Shown here: one piece after another, positions 40,351-48,892 of the stretch | How the letters are laid out: each line of letters starts with the position of its first letter | Numbering within the stretch: position 1 is the stretch's first letter | Assembly: GCF_002234595.1 (NCBI RefSeq) | Contig: NZ_NMUL01000009.1 | Coordinates: 62,001 to 126,000, forward strand | Length of the DNA: 64,000 nucleotides | Source: Amycolatopsis vastitatis | Lineage (GTDB): Bacteria > Actinomycetota > Actinomycetes > Mycobacteriales > Pseudonocardiaceae | Direction of reading: 5' to 3' | Position numbers and translations under genes: made by a program | Notes under the pieces: model-generated | The model's input: only the letters and a program-made list of their open reading frames with translations | What the model was told of the DNA's origin: nothing | Databases searched by the model: none

Positions 40351-40492
40351 GTGTCGACCCTCGGATCACGCGTGTCGACCTCCGGATCACGCGTGTCGAC
40401 CCCCTCGCGCCCGCACGGCTCGCCGGTTCGGGTGATCGGAACGCCGACACGCGTGATTGCCGAGCCGACACGCGTGATCGAGGGGTCGACAC
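40351..40492. repeat. Inverted array around GATCACGCGTGTCG core
   Basis: Two direct copies of GGATCACGCGTGTCGACC (40363-40380 and 40384-40401) face two inverted copies (40444-40458 and 40465-40480). The block is framed by GTGTCGACC and GGTCGACAC, so the two halves can form one long imperfect hairpin. It lies between the convergent GPP34 and TetR genes. Confidence 0.8.
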
Positions 40493-40494
40493 GG

Positions 40495-41109
40495 TCAGCC
40501 GCTGAACAACCGGTCCAGGTAGTAGTCCACTGTGGAGATTGCTTCGGCCGGGGTCCGGTGGCCCATCAGGATTTCCGAGCCCTGGGAGTCCGCGATCGCC
40601 CACAGCAGCGACGCTTCGGTTTCCGGGTCGGCCCCGTCGGGGACGTCGCCCGCCTCCTGCGCCTCGCGGATCTGGCCGGCGAAGAACGCCAGGAGTTCCG
40701 GCATGCCTTCGCCGAAGGCCTTCGCCATCGCCGGGTCCGCCACCGCGCGGATGAAGTACGCGACGCCGATGAGGAAGTCGGCCTCGCTGTCGGGGTCGCG
40801 CGGCAGGATCTCGACCAGGCACGCGCGCAGGATCGACCGCGGTGTCGGCGGTCCCTCGGCCAGGACCTTCGCCGTGATCCGCTCGCTGCGGAGCTTGTGG
40901 CGGTGTTCGAGGGCGAACCGCAGCATTTCGTCCTTCGTCTTGAAGTAGTGCTGCACCGATCCCATGGACATCCCGGCTTCGGCGGCGACCTGGCGCAGGC
41001 TGACGCCTTCCAGCCCGGCCCGCGTCGTCAGCCGTTGCAGCGCCTCGGCGATCTGCACGCGGCGTTGTTCGTGGTCGACCTGTTTCGGCACGTTCGCTCC
41101 CGTTGTCAT
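40495..41109 (-). CDS. TetR-family regulator
   Basis: A 204-aa protein: QIAEALQRLTTRAGLEGVSL, RQVAAEAGMSMGSVQHYFKTKDE; the C-terminal bundle (LRACLVEILPRDPDSEADFL...) resembles BetI-type regulators. The ATG 41109 overlaps a perfect palindrome, hinting at leaderless expression and autoregulation. A divergent PH-domain gene pair is the probable target. Confidence 0.9.
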   Translation of the reverse strand: MTTGANVPKQVDHEQRRVQIAEALQRLTTRAGLEGVSLRQVAAEAGMSMGSVQHYFKTKDEMLRFALEHRHKLRSERITAKVLAEGPPTPRSILRACLVEILPRDPDSEADFLIGVAYFIRAVADPAMAKAFGEGMPELLAFFAGQIREAQEAGDVPDGADPETEASLLWAIADSQGSEILMGHRTPAEAISTVDYYLDRLFSG

Positions 41110-41158
41110 GCGATCGCATTGCGAAAGCTCGGGTTCCGCCGTTACGATGCGACCGCAT
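41108..41158. promoter_or_regulatory. Pair of ATGCGA-type palindromes
   Basis: ATGCGATCGCAT (41108-41119, perfect) and ATGCGACCGCAT (41147-41158, one mismatch) start 39 bases apart, each followed by TTG. They lie between the TetR gene and the divergent PH-domain pair: likely operators for the TetR. Confidence 0.8.
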
Positions 41159-41184
41159 TGTAAAACAAACTCGGGGGGTGTCCG

Positions 41185-41682
41185 GTGGAGACCGGAACAG
41201 TGCGGCTGAGGCCGCCGCGAAACGCACTCGACCGCCGCGCGATCACGTGGTGGCGCGCCCAAGGCGCACTCGTCTTCGGGCCCGTCACGCTGGTGCTCGC
41301 CGTCCTCGGCCTGCTGATCCCGCCGGCCGCGTTCTGGCTGCTCGTCCCGGCCGCCGTGGTCGCGCTGCTCGGCGTGGCCTGGTGCGTCTTCCTGCCGCGG
41401 TGGTGGTTCGGCCTGCACCGCTGGGAGGTCACCGGCACCGCGGTCTACGTGCGCTCGGGCTTCCTGTGGCAGGAGTGGCGGGTGGCGCCGCTTTCGCGCG
41501 TCCAGACGGTCGACACGCTGCGCGGGCCGCTGCAGCAACGCTTCGGGCTCGCCACCGTCACGGTGACGACGGCGTCGGCGCGCGGTGCCGTGAAGCTCCG
41601 CGGCCTCGACGCCGACATCGCGGCCGACGTCGCCGAGCGGTTGACCGAGCGGACCGACGCAACGCCCGGGGACGCGACGTGA
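41185..41682 (+). CDS. PH-domain (YdbS-like) membrane protein
   Basis: A 165-aa protein: two adjacent hydrophobic segments (about 30-70) followed by a bacterial PH-like domain (YVRSGFLWQEWRVAPLSRVQ, TVDTLRGPLQQRFGLATVTV). It resembles YdbS of Bacillus. Its stop overlaps the GTG of the YdbT-like gene. The pair is probably a membrane complex; function unknown. Confidence 0.85.
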   Translation: METGTVRLRPPRNALDRRAITWWRAQGALVFGPVTLVLAVLGLLIPPAAFWLLVPAAVVALLGVAWCVFLPRWWFGLHRWEVTGTAVYVRSGFLWQEWRVAPLSRVQTVDTLRGPLQQRFGLATVTVTTASARGAVKLRGLDADIAADVAERLTERTDATPGDAT

Positions 41683-43121
41683 CCGGCTGGCGCCGGCTCG
41701 ACCGGCGCACCCTCGGCGTCACCGCGGTCCTCCTGGCCGGATTCTCCGTGTCGGCGGGCACCCCGATCGCCATCGGGACCCGGTCGCTCTGGCTCGTCCC
41801 GGCGGCGGTGCTCCTCGTCGGCGCCGGCGTGCTGGCCGACTACGTCCGCTGGCGCCACACCCGCTTCCGGTGCACGGCCGAGCGGCTGGAGATCGAGTTC
41901 GACTTCGTCGCGCACACGCGCAAATCACTGCCCCGCGAACGGATCCGCAGTGCCGACCTGGCGGCCAGCCCGCTGCACCGCGCGTTCGGCGTCGCCGTGC
42001 TGACCATCGGCACCGGGCAGCACGAAAGGCTCACCCTCGCCCCGCTGGCCAGGGCGGACGCCGAAGGCCTGCGCGCCGAACTGCTGCACCGGAGCCCCGG
42101 AGCGCAGGACGGTCCACTCGCGACACTCGACCCGCGCTGGATCCGTTACGCACCCCTGTCGTTCCTCGCGCCGACGCTCGGCCTGGCCGCGTTCGGCGGG
42201 CTGTTCAAGGTCGCCGACTGGTTCGGTGCCGGGGGCGGGTTGCTGAAGTGGCTGCTGAATCTCTTCGGCGACTTGCCCCTCGCCGTGAGCGTGCTGCTCC
42301 TGCTGGTGCTCGCGCTCGTCGCCGGCGTCGTCGGCGCGGCCGGCCTGTTCGCCGAGATGTGGTGGCACCACCGGCTGGATCGCGAGCCCGGCGGCACCCT
42401 GCGCGTCCGCCGCGGCCTGCTGACGACCCGGTCGGTCACCCTCGAGGAGCGGCGGCTGCGCGGGGTCGAGCTCGTCGAGCCGCTCGGGGCCCGGCTCGCC
42501 GGCGCCGCGCGCGTGGACGCCATCGCCGCCGGCGTGAAGCAGGACGACGACAAGACCGAGTCCAAGACGCTCCTGCCCGTGGCGCCGCGTCCGGTGGCGG
42601 CCGAGGTGGCGGCGCGGATCGTGGGCGAGGCGATCGCGGACGTCCGGCTGGTGCCCCACCCGCCGGCCGCCCGGGGACGGCGGCTGCGCTGGGCCCTGCT
42701 GGCGGCGCTCGCCCCGGTTCTGGCCCTGCTGGTGCTCGGCGCGCTGCTCACCGGCGTCCTGCTCGTGACGGCCGTCGTGCTCGCCGCCGTCGCGCTGCCG
42801 GTGGCGGTCCTGCTGGCCCTGGACGCCTACCGCGGGCTCGGCCACGGCACGCGCGGGCGCTACCTGCTCCTGCGGTCGGGTTCGGTCCGGCGGAGCACGG
42901 CCGTGCTGGCGCGGGACGGGGTCCTCGGCTGGACGGTGAAGCAGTCGGTCTTCCAGCGCCGCCGCGGGCTCGCGACCTTCACCGCGACCACCGCGGCGGG
43001 CGCCGGCGCCTACTCGGTCCGCGACGCCGACGCGGCCGAGGGGCTCGCGTTCGCGGCGGCGGCCGTGCCCGGGATCCTCGAGCCGTTCGCTTCGGTGCCT
43101 GCCGAAGCGTCGCGGCCCTAG
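41679..43121 (+). CDS. PH-domain (YdbT-like) multi-pass membrane protein
   Basis: A 480-aa protein from GTG 41679 (GTGA overlap). Three membrane-helix pairs (about 12-48, 160-230, 330-390) alternate with PH-like domains: IEFDFVAHTRKSLPRERIRS, LRVRRGLLTTRSVTLEERRL and LLRSGSVRRSTAVLARDGVL. This is the YdbT arrangement. In Bacillus ydbST mutants show altered resistance to exogenous agents; the role here is not established. Confidence 0.86.
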   Translation: MTGWRRLDRRTLGVTAVLLAGFSVSAGTPIAIGTRSLWLVPAAVLLVGAGVLADYVRWRHTRFRCTAERLEIEFDFVAHTRKSLPRERIRSADLAASPLHRAFGVAVLTIGTGQHERLTLAPLARADAEGLRAELLHRSPGAQDGPLATLDPRWIRYAPLSFLAPTLGLAAFGGLFKVADWFGAGGGLLKWLLNLFGDLPLAVSVLLLLVLALVAGVVGAAGLFAEMWWHHRLDREPGGTLRVRRGLLTTRSVTLEERRLRGVELVEPLGARLAGAARVDAIAAGVKQDDDKTESKTLLPVAPRPVAAEVAARIVGEAIADVRLVPHPPAARGRRLRWALLAALAPVLALLVLGALLTGVLLVTAVVLAAVALPVAVLLALDAYRGLGHGTRGRYLLLRSGSVRRSTAVLARDGVLGWTVKQSVFQRRRGLATFTATTAAGAGAYSVRDADAAEGLAFAAAAVPGILEPFASVPAEASRP

Positions 43122-43131
43122 GTTCGAGGGC

Positions 43132-43932
43132 ATGGACGAATTCCGTGCCCTTTTCCGAGCCCTGCACGTCCCCGGGTCCCCGCTGCTGCTGCCGAACGCG
43201 TGGGAGTTCGGCGTCGGCGCCTTCCTCGCCGCGCAGGGCTTCCGCGCGCTCGGCACGACCAGCCTCGGCGTGTCCGCGGCGGCCGGGGAGCCCGACGGCG
43301 CGCCGTCGACGCGAGACGCGACCGTCGCGCTGGCGGGGCGCTTGGCCCGGCTGGACGTGCTCGTCAGCGTCGACATCGCCGACGGCTTCAGCGCGGACCC
43401 CGCGGCGGTCGCCGACCTCGCGGCCGAGCTGGCCGAAGCGGGCGCCGTCGGCGTCAACCTCGAAGACGGCCGCGCGGACGGCTCGCTCGCCACGGTCGAC
43501 GTCCAGTGTGCGCTGGTCAGGGCGGTGAAGGAGCGCGTGCCGGGGCTGTTCGTCAACGCCCGGACGGACACGCACTGGGCGGGCGGCCGCTCGATCGCCG
43601 AAGCCGAGACGCGCGTGCGGGCGTACGCGGCGGCGGGCGCGGACGGCGTCTTCGTGCCCGGCCTCGCCGAACCGGCGGACGTCGAGCGGATCGTCGCCGC
43701 CGGGGTGCCGCTCAACCTGCTGTTCCTGCCCGGCCGGGTGACGCTGGCCGGGTTGGCCGAGCTGGGCGTCGCGCGGGTCAGCCTGGGGTCGCTGCCCTAC
43801 CGGATGGCGCTCGCGGCCGCCGCCGGGACCGCGCTGGCCGTGCGCGACGGCCGTGACCTGCCGCTGAGCCCGCCGGGCTACGCCGACGTCACCGCGCTGC
43901 TGCCGAAAACGCTGCTGCCGAAAACCGGGTGA
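43132..43932 (+). CDS. Isocitrate lyase/PEP mutase superfamily protein
   Basis: A 266-aa TIM barrel: LLLPNAWEFGVGAFLAAQGF, LGTTSLGVSAAAGEPDG, VSVDIADGFS (metal-binding Asp), VNLEDGRADGSL and FVNARTDTHW. The KKCGH catalytic loop of isocitrate lyase is absent, placing it with PEP-mutase/oxaloacetate-hydrolase-like members. Cleavage of a C-C or P-C bond of an oxaloacetate-like compound is plausible. The C-terminus has a repeated LLPKT. Confidence 0.88.
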   Translation: MDEFRALFRALHVPGSPLLLPNAWEFGVGAFLAAQGFRALGTTSLGVSAAAGEPDGAPSTRDATVALAGRLARLDVLVSVDIADGFSADPAAVADLAAELAEAGAVGVNLEDGRADGSLATVDVQCALVRAVKERVPGLFVNARTDTHWAGGRSIAEAETRVRAYAAAGADGVFVPGLAEPADVERIVAAGVPLNLLFLPGRVTLAGLAELGVARVSLGSLPYRMALAAAAGTALAVRDGRDLPLSPPGYADVTALLPKTLLPKTG

Positions 43933-43964
43933 ACCGGACCGGCCGGATCTGCTTTGGTCGGGGT

Positions 43965-44978
43965 ATGCGTGCCTTCGGAACCGACTTCGCCGTCCCGCCC
44001 GGATACCTGAACACACCCAGCGTGTCCGTCCCGCCCGCACCGGTCGCCGACGCGGTGGCCGAATCGGTCGAACGCTGGCGGACCGGCGCGATCCGGCCGG
44101 CGGAGTTCGACCCGTACGTCGCCCGGGCGCGGGCCGGGTTCGCCCGCCTGCTCGGCGTCGCACCCGCGGACGTCGCGATGGGCGCGTCGGCTTCGCAGCT
44201 GGTCGCCAACGTGGCCGCCGCGCTGCCCGCCGGTACCCGCGTGCTCGCCGCCGAAGGCGACTTCACCAGCGTGACCTTCCCCTTCGCCGCGAACCCCGGC
44301 GTCACGGTCACCGAGGTGCCCCTCGACGTGCTGCCGTCGCGGGTCGAAGGCCACGACGTCGTCGCGGTGAGCGTCGTCCAGTCCGCCGACGGCCGGATCG
44401 TGGACCTGCCGGCGCTGCGGGCCGCGGCCGGGGCCGCCGGGGCGGCGGTCCTGCTCGACGCCTCGCAGGCGGCCGGCTGGCTGCCCCTGGACGTCGCCTG
44501 GGCGGACTGGGTGGTCGCGGCGGGCTACAAGTGGCTGCTGTCACCGCGCGGCAGCGCGTGGCTCGCGGTCCGGCCGGACGCGCGGGAGCGCACCCGGGCG
44601 GTCGCGGCCAACTGGTTCGCCGGCGAGGACCCGTGGGCCACCGTCTACGGCCTCCCGCTGCGGCTGGCGGCCGACGCCCGCGCGTTCGACCTCTCGCCCG
44701 TGTGGCTGGCCCAGGTGGGCGCGGCCGTGGCCCTGGAGTACCTCGGCGGCCTCGACCTCGCGCAGGTCGCGGCGCACAACGTCGGCCTGGCCGACTCGCT
44801 GCTGGAGAAGCTCGGGCTGCCGCCGCGCGGCACCGCGATCGTCTCGCTCGAAGCCGATCCGGAGCGGGCGGCCGCGGCGGGGATCGTCTCCAGCGTCCGC
44901 GCCGGCCGGGTGCGCGTCGGCTTCCACCTCTACAACACCGTTGACGACGTCGAACGCGTCTTACGCGCGTTCGAGTGA
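43965..44978 (+). CDS. Class V aminotransferase-family (PLP) enzyme
   Basis: From ATG 43965, 337 aa; a GTG at 43929 in GTGA overlap is the alternative. Motifs: YLNTPSVSVPP, ASASQLVANVAAALPAG, SVVQSADGRIVDLPAL, LLDASQAAGWLPLDV (Asp binding the pyridine nitrogen) and the PLP Lys K189 in AAGYKWLLSPRGSAW. The enzyme could be a cysteine-desulfurase- or kynureninase-like lyase; no mobile-loop Cys of IscS is evident. Confidence 0.86.
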   Translation: MRAFGTDFAVPPGYLNTPSVSVPPAPVADAVAESVERWRTGAIRPAEFDPYVARARAGFARLLGVAPADVAMGASASQLVANVAAALPAGTRVLAAEGDFTSVTFPFAANPGVTVTEVPLDVLPSRVEGHDVVAVSVVQSADGRIVDLPALRAAAGAAGAAVLLDASQAAGWLPLDVAWADWVVAAGYKWLLSPRGSAWLAVRPDARERTRAVAANWFAGEDPWATVYGLPLRLAADARAFDLSPVWLAQVGAAVALEYLGGLDLAQVAAHNVGLADSLLEKLGLPPRGTAIVSLEADPERAAAAGIVSSVRAGRVRVGFHLYNTVDDVERVLRAFE

Positions 44979-45012
44979 ACGGCCGAGCGCGGGTGAACTA
45001 CCGTATGGACCC

Positions 45013-45684
45013 GTGGTTGGTGCGCGTTTCACTCCAGGCCCGTCCGATACGGCCCCGCTGGGCGCGGTTCCCCCGCAGCCCCGGCCGCCCGTGCCGGGGC
45101 CGCCGGCGCGCGACACCCGGTCCCTGCTGCTCAAGGGCGCCGGGCTGGTCGCGATCGCCGTCGTCTCCGGGCTGCTGTGGTTCCTGATCCGGCACGACTC
45201 GACGCCGGAGACGCCGGTCGCGCAGCCGCCGGCCCAGAACACCGGGCAGTTCCAGTTCACCCAGGTCGCCGGGCCGGACAAGGCCGACGACTGCGTCGCG
45301 AAGTCCTACGGCAAGACCAAGGAGTTCTTCCAGGACAACCCGTGCCAGTCGCTGGTCCGCGCGCTGTACACGACGGAGACGGGTGGCCAGAAGGCCCTCG
45401 TCTCGGTGGTGCTGGTGGGCATGCCGGACTCGGCCAAGGCGAAGGCGCTCAAGGCGCTGACCGAGAAGGACAACACCGGCAACGTCACCGACCTGGTCCG
45501 CGACAAGACGTTCGCCGGCACCGGCGTCCCGAGCGTGAGCAGCAGCGACGCGGCGTACGCCGCGAAGGTGGACGGCACGAACACGACGATCGTGCTGGCC
45601 GACTTCTACGGCAAGCACACGGACAAGGCGCTGATCAAGAAGATCGCCGACGACGCCCTGCGCCTCTCGGCCGACCTCCACTGA
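45013..45684 (+). CDS. Single-pass membrane-anchored protein of unknown function
   Basis: From GTG 45013, 223 aa. A Pro-rich cytoplasmic N-terminus (10-45), one membrane helix (LLLKGAGLVAIAVVSGLLWF, about 48-67), then an extracytoplasmic domain with two Cys (C95 and C113 approximately) likely paired. No ribosome site is seen, but TAT-rich sequence just upstream could be a -10, so it may be leaderless. Similar proteins occur widely in actinomycetes without assigned role. Confidence 0.72.
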   Translation: MVGARFTPGPSDTAPLGAVPPQPRPPVPGPPARDTRSLLLKGAGLVAIAVVSGLLWFLIRHDSTPETPVAQPPAQNTGQFQFTQVAGPDKADDCVAKSYGKTKEFFQDNPCQSLVRALYTTETGGQKALVSVVLVGMPDSAKAKALKALTEKDNTGNVTDLVRDKTFAGTGVPSVSSSDAAYAAKVDGTNTTIVLADFYGKHTDKALIKKIADDALRLSADLH

Positions 45685-45697
45685 CCCGGGCCCGAAG

Positions 45698-45780
45698 CAC
45701 CCCAATGTGGCGTTGGGTGCGTTCAACGCACCGAACGCCACATTGGGTGCGTTCAACGCACCGAACGCCACATTGGGGTG
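45698..45780. repeat. 30-bp tandem repeat within a 17-bp dyad, copy 1
   Basis: CACCCCAATGTGGCGTT (45698-45714) pairs perfectly with 45764-45780. Between them two identical 30-bp units (45714-45743 and 45744-45773) each contain the small dyad GGTGCGTTCAACGCACC. It sits between two convergent genes and could be a bidirectional terminator. A relative lies at 63386-63468. Confidence 0.9.
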
Positions 45781-45789
45781 ATCGAGGGG

Positions 45790-46725
45790 TCAGCTAGCCT
45801 GGCCGGGCATGGCGATCGCCACCGGCTTCTCGCCCGCTTCGGACCGCCACGGCGTGCCGCGGCGGGAGGCGGCGACCAGCGCGTGCAGGGCCGTCGTGCG
45901 CAGGCCCGCGTCGTCGGTGTGGTTGATCACCGCCAGCCACGCCGACGCGCAGTCGGCTTCGGCCGTCGCGACGACCAGTGCCGCCGACGCCGCGTCCGTC
46001 ACCGGCTTCTTCGGCACGTACGCCGGTTCCGGCGCGACCGGGGTCGCCCCGGACGCCGACAGCATCGTCTGCAGGAAGTCACGGCGCAGGGCGTGCTCCG
46101 CGGCGCCGCTCTTCTCGGCGTCGCCGAAGTCGCCCGGCAGGAACGCGCTGACCAGCCCGTACACCCAGACCGCGGCGTGCTCGGCGGCGAGCGCCACCTG
46201 CAGCGGGTCCACGGCTTCCTGGGGCACGACAGCGGCCGGTGCGACGCCCACCTTCGGGGCGTCTTCGCCGGGCCCCAGCGCCGGGGCGAGGCGCTGGAGC
46301 GACGCGCAGCCCGCCGCGACCGCCGCGACCAGGCCTGCGCGGTAGCGCGGCAGCCCGCCGACGAGGTCTTCGGCCTGCTTGCGGGCGGCCGCCAGCCGTT
46401 CCTTCAGGTCGCTGAGCGCCGCGGGCGCCGGCGGCGCGGGGGACGGCGACGGCGCGGGCCGGTTCAGGCGGTCCACTTCGGACTTCAGCGCGGCCGCGTG
46501 CGCCGCGCGCGCGTCGGCGACTTGGCCGGCGGCGTCGGCGTCCTTGCCCGCGGCCAGTGCCCGCGCGGCCGCGGCGTCCGCTTCGGCGGCGGCCAGCAGC
46601 GGCCGCAGCGGGTCGGGGCTCTCGTCGTAGCCGGGCCCGCACGCGGCGAGGGGAACAGCCAGGGCGGCCAGCGCCCCCGCGCGGAGGGCGGCACGACGGG
46701 TCAGCTCGGTCGGTCTTCCGGTCAC
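45790..46725 (-). CDS. DUF4439 ferritin-like lipoprotein
   Basis: A 311-aa protein from GTG 46725. N-terminus TRRAALRAG then a hydrophobic core and lipobox LAAC: a Tat-type lipoprotein signal. Residues 40-130 are Ala-rich coiled coil; residues about 165-310 form a four-helix ferritin-like domain (ALAAEHAAVWVYGLVSAFLP, AEHALRRDFLQTML, ATAEADCASAWLAVINHTDD). Function unknown. Its place divergent to rimP is conserved in actinobacteria. Confidence 0.86.
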   Translation of the reverse strand: MTGRPTELTRRAALRAGALAALAVPLAACGPGYDESPDPLRPLLAAAEADAAAARALAAGKDADAAGQVADARAAHAAALKSEVDRLNRPAPSPSPAPPAPAALSDLKERLAAARKQAEDLVGGLPRYRAGLVAAVAAGCASLQRLAPALGPGEDAPKVGVAPAAVVPQEAVDPLQVALAAEHAAVWVYGLVSAFLPGDFGDAEKSGAAEHALRRDFLQTMLSASGATPVAPEPAYVPKKPVTDAASAALVVATAEADCASAWLAVINHTDDAGLRTTALHALVAASRRGTPWRSEAGEKPVAIAMPGQAS

Positions 46726-46833
46726 GCCGCCCCATCCTGCCAGGCCTCGGGGCGCCCCCGCCGCTCGCGCGGGGTGACGGGGCGACCGGATAAGCTGGTC
46801 CACCACGACCCGCCCGAGACAGGAGAGCCCCAC

Positions 46834-47376
46834 GTGCCAGGAGAACTCGCCAGCCGGCTTCAGCCGATAGTGGCCGAAGCCGTCACCGCCGCGGGTTTCG
46901 ACCTCGATTCGTTCGAGGTGCAGCAGGCCGGCCGGCGGCAGCTGGTCAAGGTCGTCGTCGACTCCGACGACGGGGTCGGGCTGGACGAGGTCGCCGAGAT
47001 CAGCCGCAAGGTCTCGGCGGTGCTCGACGAGAACGAGCACGTGCTCGCGAGCGCCTACACGCTGGAGGTCACCTCGCCGGGCCTCGACCGCCCGCTCACC
47101 CAGGCCCGGCACTGGCGGCGCGCGCGGTACCGCCTGGTGAAGGTCACCCCGGCCGACGGCGCGCCCTTCATCGGCCGGGTCGGCCACGCGGGCGAGGACG
47201 CCGCCCGCGTCCTCGAAGGCGGCAAGATCCGCGACGTCCGCTACGCCGACGTGGCGAAGGCGGTCGTGGAGATCGAGTTCAAGCAGCCGGCCGCCGAGGA
47301 TCTGAAACTGCTGGAAGACGACGCGTCCGGCCTGACCGGCGCCGGTCGGGCCGAGACGGAGAAGGGGTCGAAGTGA
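46834..47376 (+). CDS. rimP: Ribosome maturation factor RimP
   Basis: A 180-aa protein from GTG 46834 with GGAGAG upstream. N-terminal alpha/beta domain ([53 protein letters not shown]) and C-terminal SH3-like domain. It assists 30S subunit maturation. First gene of the rimP-nusA-infB operon; GTGA overlap with nusA. Confidence 0.96.
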   Translation: MPGELASRLQPIVAEAVTAAGFDLDSFEVQQAGRRQLVKVVVDSDDGVGLDEVAEISRKVSAVLDENEHVLASAYTLEVTSPGLDRPLTQARHWRRARYRLVKVTPADGAPFIGRVGHAGEDAARVLEGGKIRDVRYADVAKAVVEIEFKQPAAEDLKLLEDDASGLTGAGRAETEKGSK

Positions 47377-48419
47377 ACGTCGACATCGCCGCTCTGCGGG
47401 CGATCGAACGGGACAAGGACATCCCCTTCGAAACGGTGATCGAGGCCATCGAGACGGCCTTGCTCACCGCGTACAAGCACACCGAGGGCCACCAGGCGCA
47501 CGCCCGCATCGACATCGACCGCAAGACGGGGCTGGTGCGCGTGCTCGCGCACACGCTGACCCACGACGGCCAGGTGGACGAGGAGTGGGACGACACCCCG
47601 GAGGGCTTCGGCCGGATCGCCGCCACCACCGCGCGCCAGGTCATCCTGCAGCGGCTGCGCGACGCCGAGCACGAGAAGACCTTCGGCGAGTTCTCCACCA
47701 AGGAGGGCGAGATCGTCGCCGGGGTCATCCAGCGCGACGCCCGCGCCAACGCGCGCGGCATGGTCGTGGTCCAGGTGGGTGACACCGAGGGCGTGCTGCC
47801 GTCCGCCGAGCAGGTGGCGGGGGAGTCCTACGAGCACGGCAGCCGGATCAAGGCGTACGTGGTCACCGTCTCGCGCGGCAACCGCGGCCCGCAGATCACG
47901 CTCTCGCGTTCGCACCCGAACCTGGTGCGCAAGCTGTTCGCGCTGGAGGTCCCGGAGATCGCCGACGGGACGGTCGAGATCGCCGCCGTCGCGCGTGAGC
48001 CGGGGCACCGCACGAAGATCGCGGTCAAGTCGACCGTGCCGGGCGTCAACGCCAAGGGCGCCTGCATCGGCCCGGTCGGCGCGCGCGTGCGCAACGTGAT
48101 GAGCGAGCTGGCCGGCGAGAAGATCGACATCATCGACTACTCCGAGGATCCGGCCCGCTTCGTCGGGAATGCGCTGTCCCCCGCGAAGGTTGTTTCGGTA
48201 CGAGTCGTGGACGAGCGGGCGAAGACCGCCCGTGTCGTGGTGCCGGACTTCCAGCTGTCGCTGGCGATCGGCAAGGAGGGCCAGAACGCCCGCCTCGCCG
48301 CCCGTCTGACCGGCTGGCGGATCGACATCCGCAGCGACGCCGCACCGGCGGACGACGAGGGTGATCAAGACCACGCCCGTCCGCCGCGGCCCGCCGCGAC
48401 AACCGGTTCGGCTGAGTGA
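47373..48419 (+). CDS. nusA: Transcription termination/antitermination factor NusA
   Basis: A 348-aa protein: N-terminal RNA polymerase-binding domain (1-125), S1 domain (about 130-195), two KH domains (about 200-345; [20 protein letters not shown] and [20 protein letters not shown]). It lacks the C-terminal acidic repeats of E. coli NusA, as usual in actinobacteria. It binds elongating polymerase and affects pausing, termination and rRNA antitermination. GTG start in GTGA overlap with rimP. Confidence 0.97.
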   Translation: MNVDIAALRAIERDKDIPFETVIEAIETALLTAYKHTEGHQAHARIDIDRKTGLVRVLAHTLTHDGQVDEEWDDTPEGFGRIAATTARQVILQRLRDAEHEKTFGEFSTKEGEIVAGVIQRDARANARGMVVVQVGDTEGVLPSAEQVAGESYEHGSRIKAYVVTVSRGNRGPQITLSRSHPNLVRKLFALEVPEIADGTVEIAAVAREPGHRTKIAVKSTVPGVNAKGACIGPVGARVRNVMSELAGEKIDIIDYSEDPARFVGNALSPAKVVSVRVVDERAKTARVVVPDFQLSLAIGKEGQNARLAARLTGWRIDIRSDAAPADDEGDQDHARPPRPAATTGSAE

Positions 48420-48442
48420 AGGTCGAAGCGCTAGACTCAGGA

Positions 48443-48814
48443 GTGGTTCAACGCCCGCGGCGGGTAGCCGAGCACCAGCCCCACCGGAATTCCCCGGTGC
48501 GGACTTGTGTCGGCTGCAAGCGGCGGGCATTGATCGGTGAGCTGCTGCGCGTGGTCGCGGTGGCCGGGAAGGTGGTCGTCGACGAACGTCGGCGGCTGCC
48601 GGGCCGGGGAGCTTGGCTGCACCCCGATCCGGACTGCCTGGCCAAGGCCGAACGGCGGCGAGCCTTCCCGAGAGCCTTGCGGGCTCCCGGGGCGCTCGAC
48701 GCCCGCGAGGTCCGCGAGCAGGTCGGGCGCACCACTACGCACCACGAAGCCGGGACGTCCCCGGGTTCGCGAGGAATCAAGGAAGCAGGTCGACCCGTCA
48801 TGAGTCAGCCGTGA
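48443..48814 (+). CDS. YlxR (DUF448) RNA-binding family protein
   Basis: YlxR core PVRTCVGCKRRALIGELLRV, then GRGAWLHPDPDCLAKAERRR. From GTG 48443 it has 123 aa; a GTG at 48416 overlapping the nusA stop would add nine residues. TAGACT about ten bases before GTG 48443 could be an internal -10 giving a leaderless transcript. YlxR proteins are nucleic-acid binding; related proteins have been linked to RNase P. The C-terminal tail beyond about 90 is poorly conserved. Confidence 0.88.
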   Translation: MVQRPRRVAEHQPHRNSPVRTCVGCKRRALIGELLRVVAVAGKVVVDERRRLPGRGAWLHPDPDCLAKAERRRAFPRALRAPGALDAREVREQVGRTTTHHEAGTSPGSRGIKEAGRPVMSQP

Positions 48815-48892
48815 AGCTGAAGCCATGAGCGTCAGACAATAAGGACGAGGTCAGCGGGTTTTCCGCCTGGCCTCCCCTAGATGAGGAGAGTT

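Noticed and set aside
40351-40492. Possible CRISPR array at 40.4 kb
   Set aside because: Units are in both orientations, spacers are only a few bases and no cas genes are present.
45698-45780. Small Trp/His-rich repeat peptides encoded in the 30-bp units
   Set aside because: The frames are open only because the unit is a multiple of three; no ribosome site and the same sequence is open on both strands.
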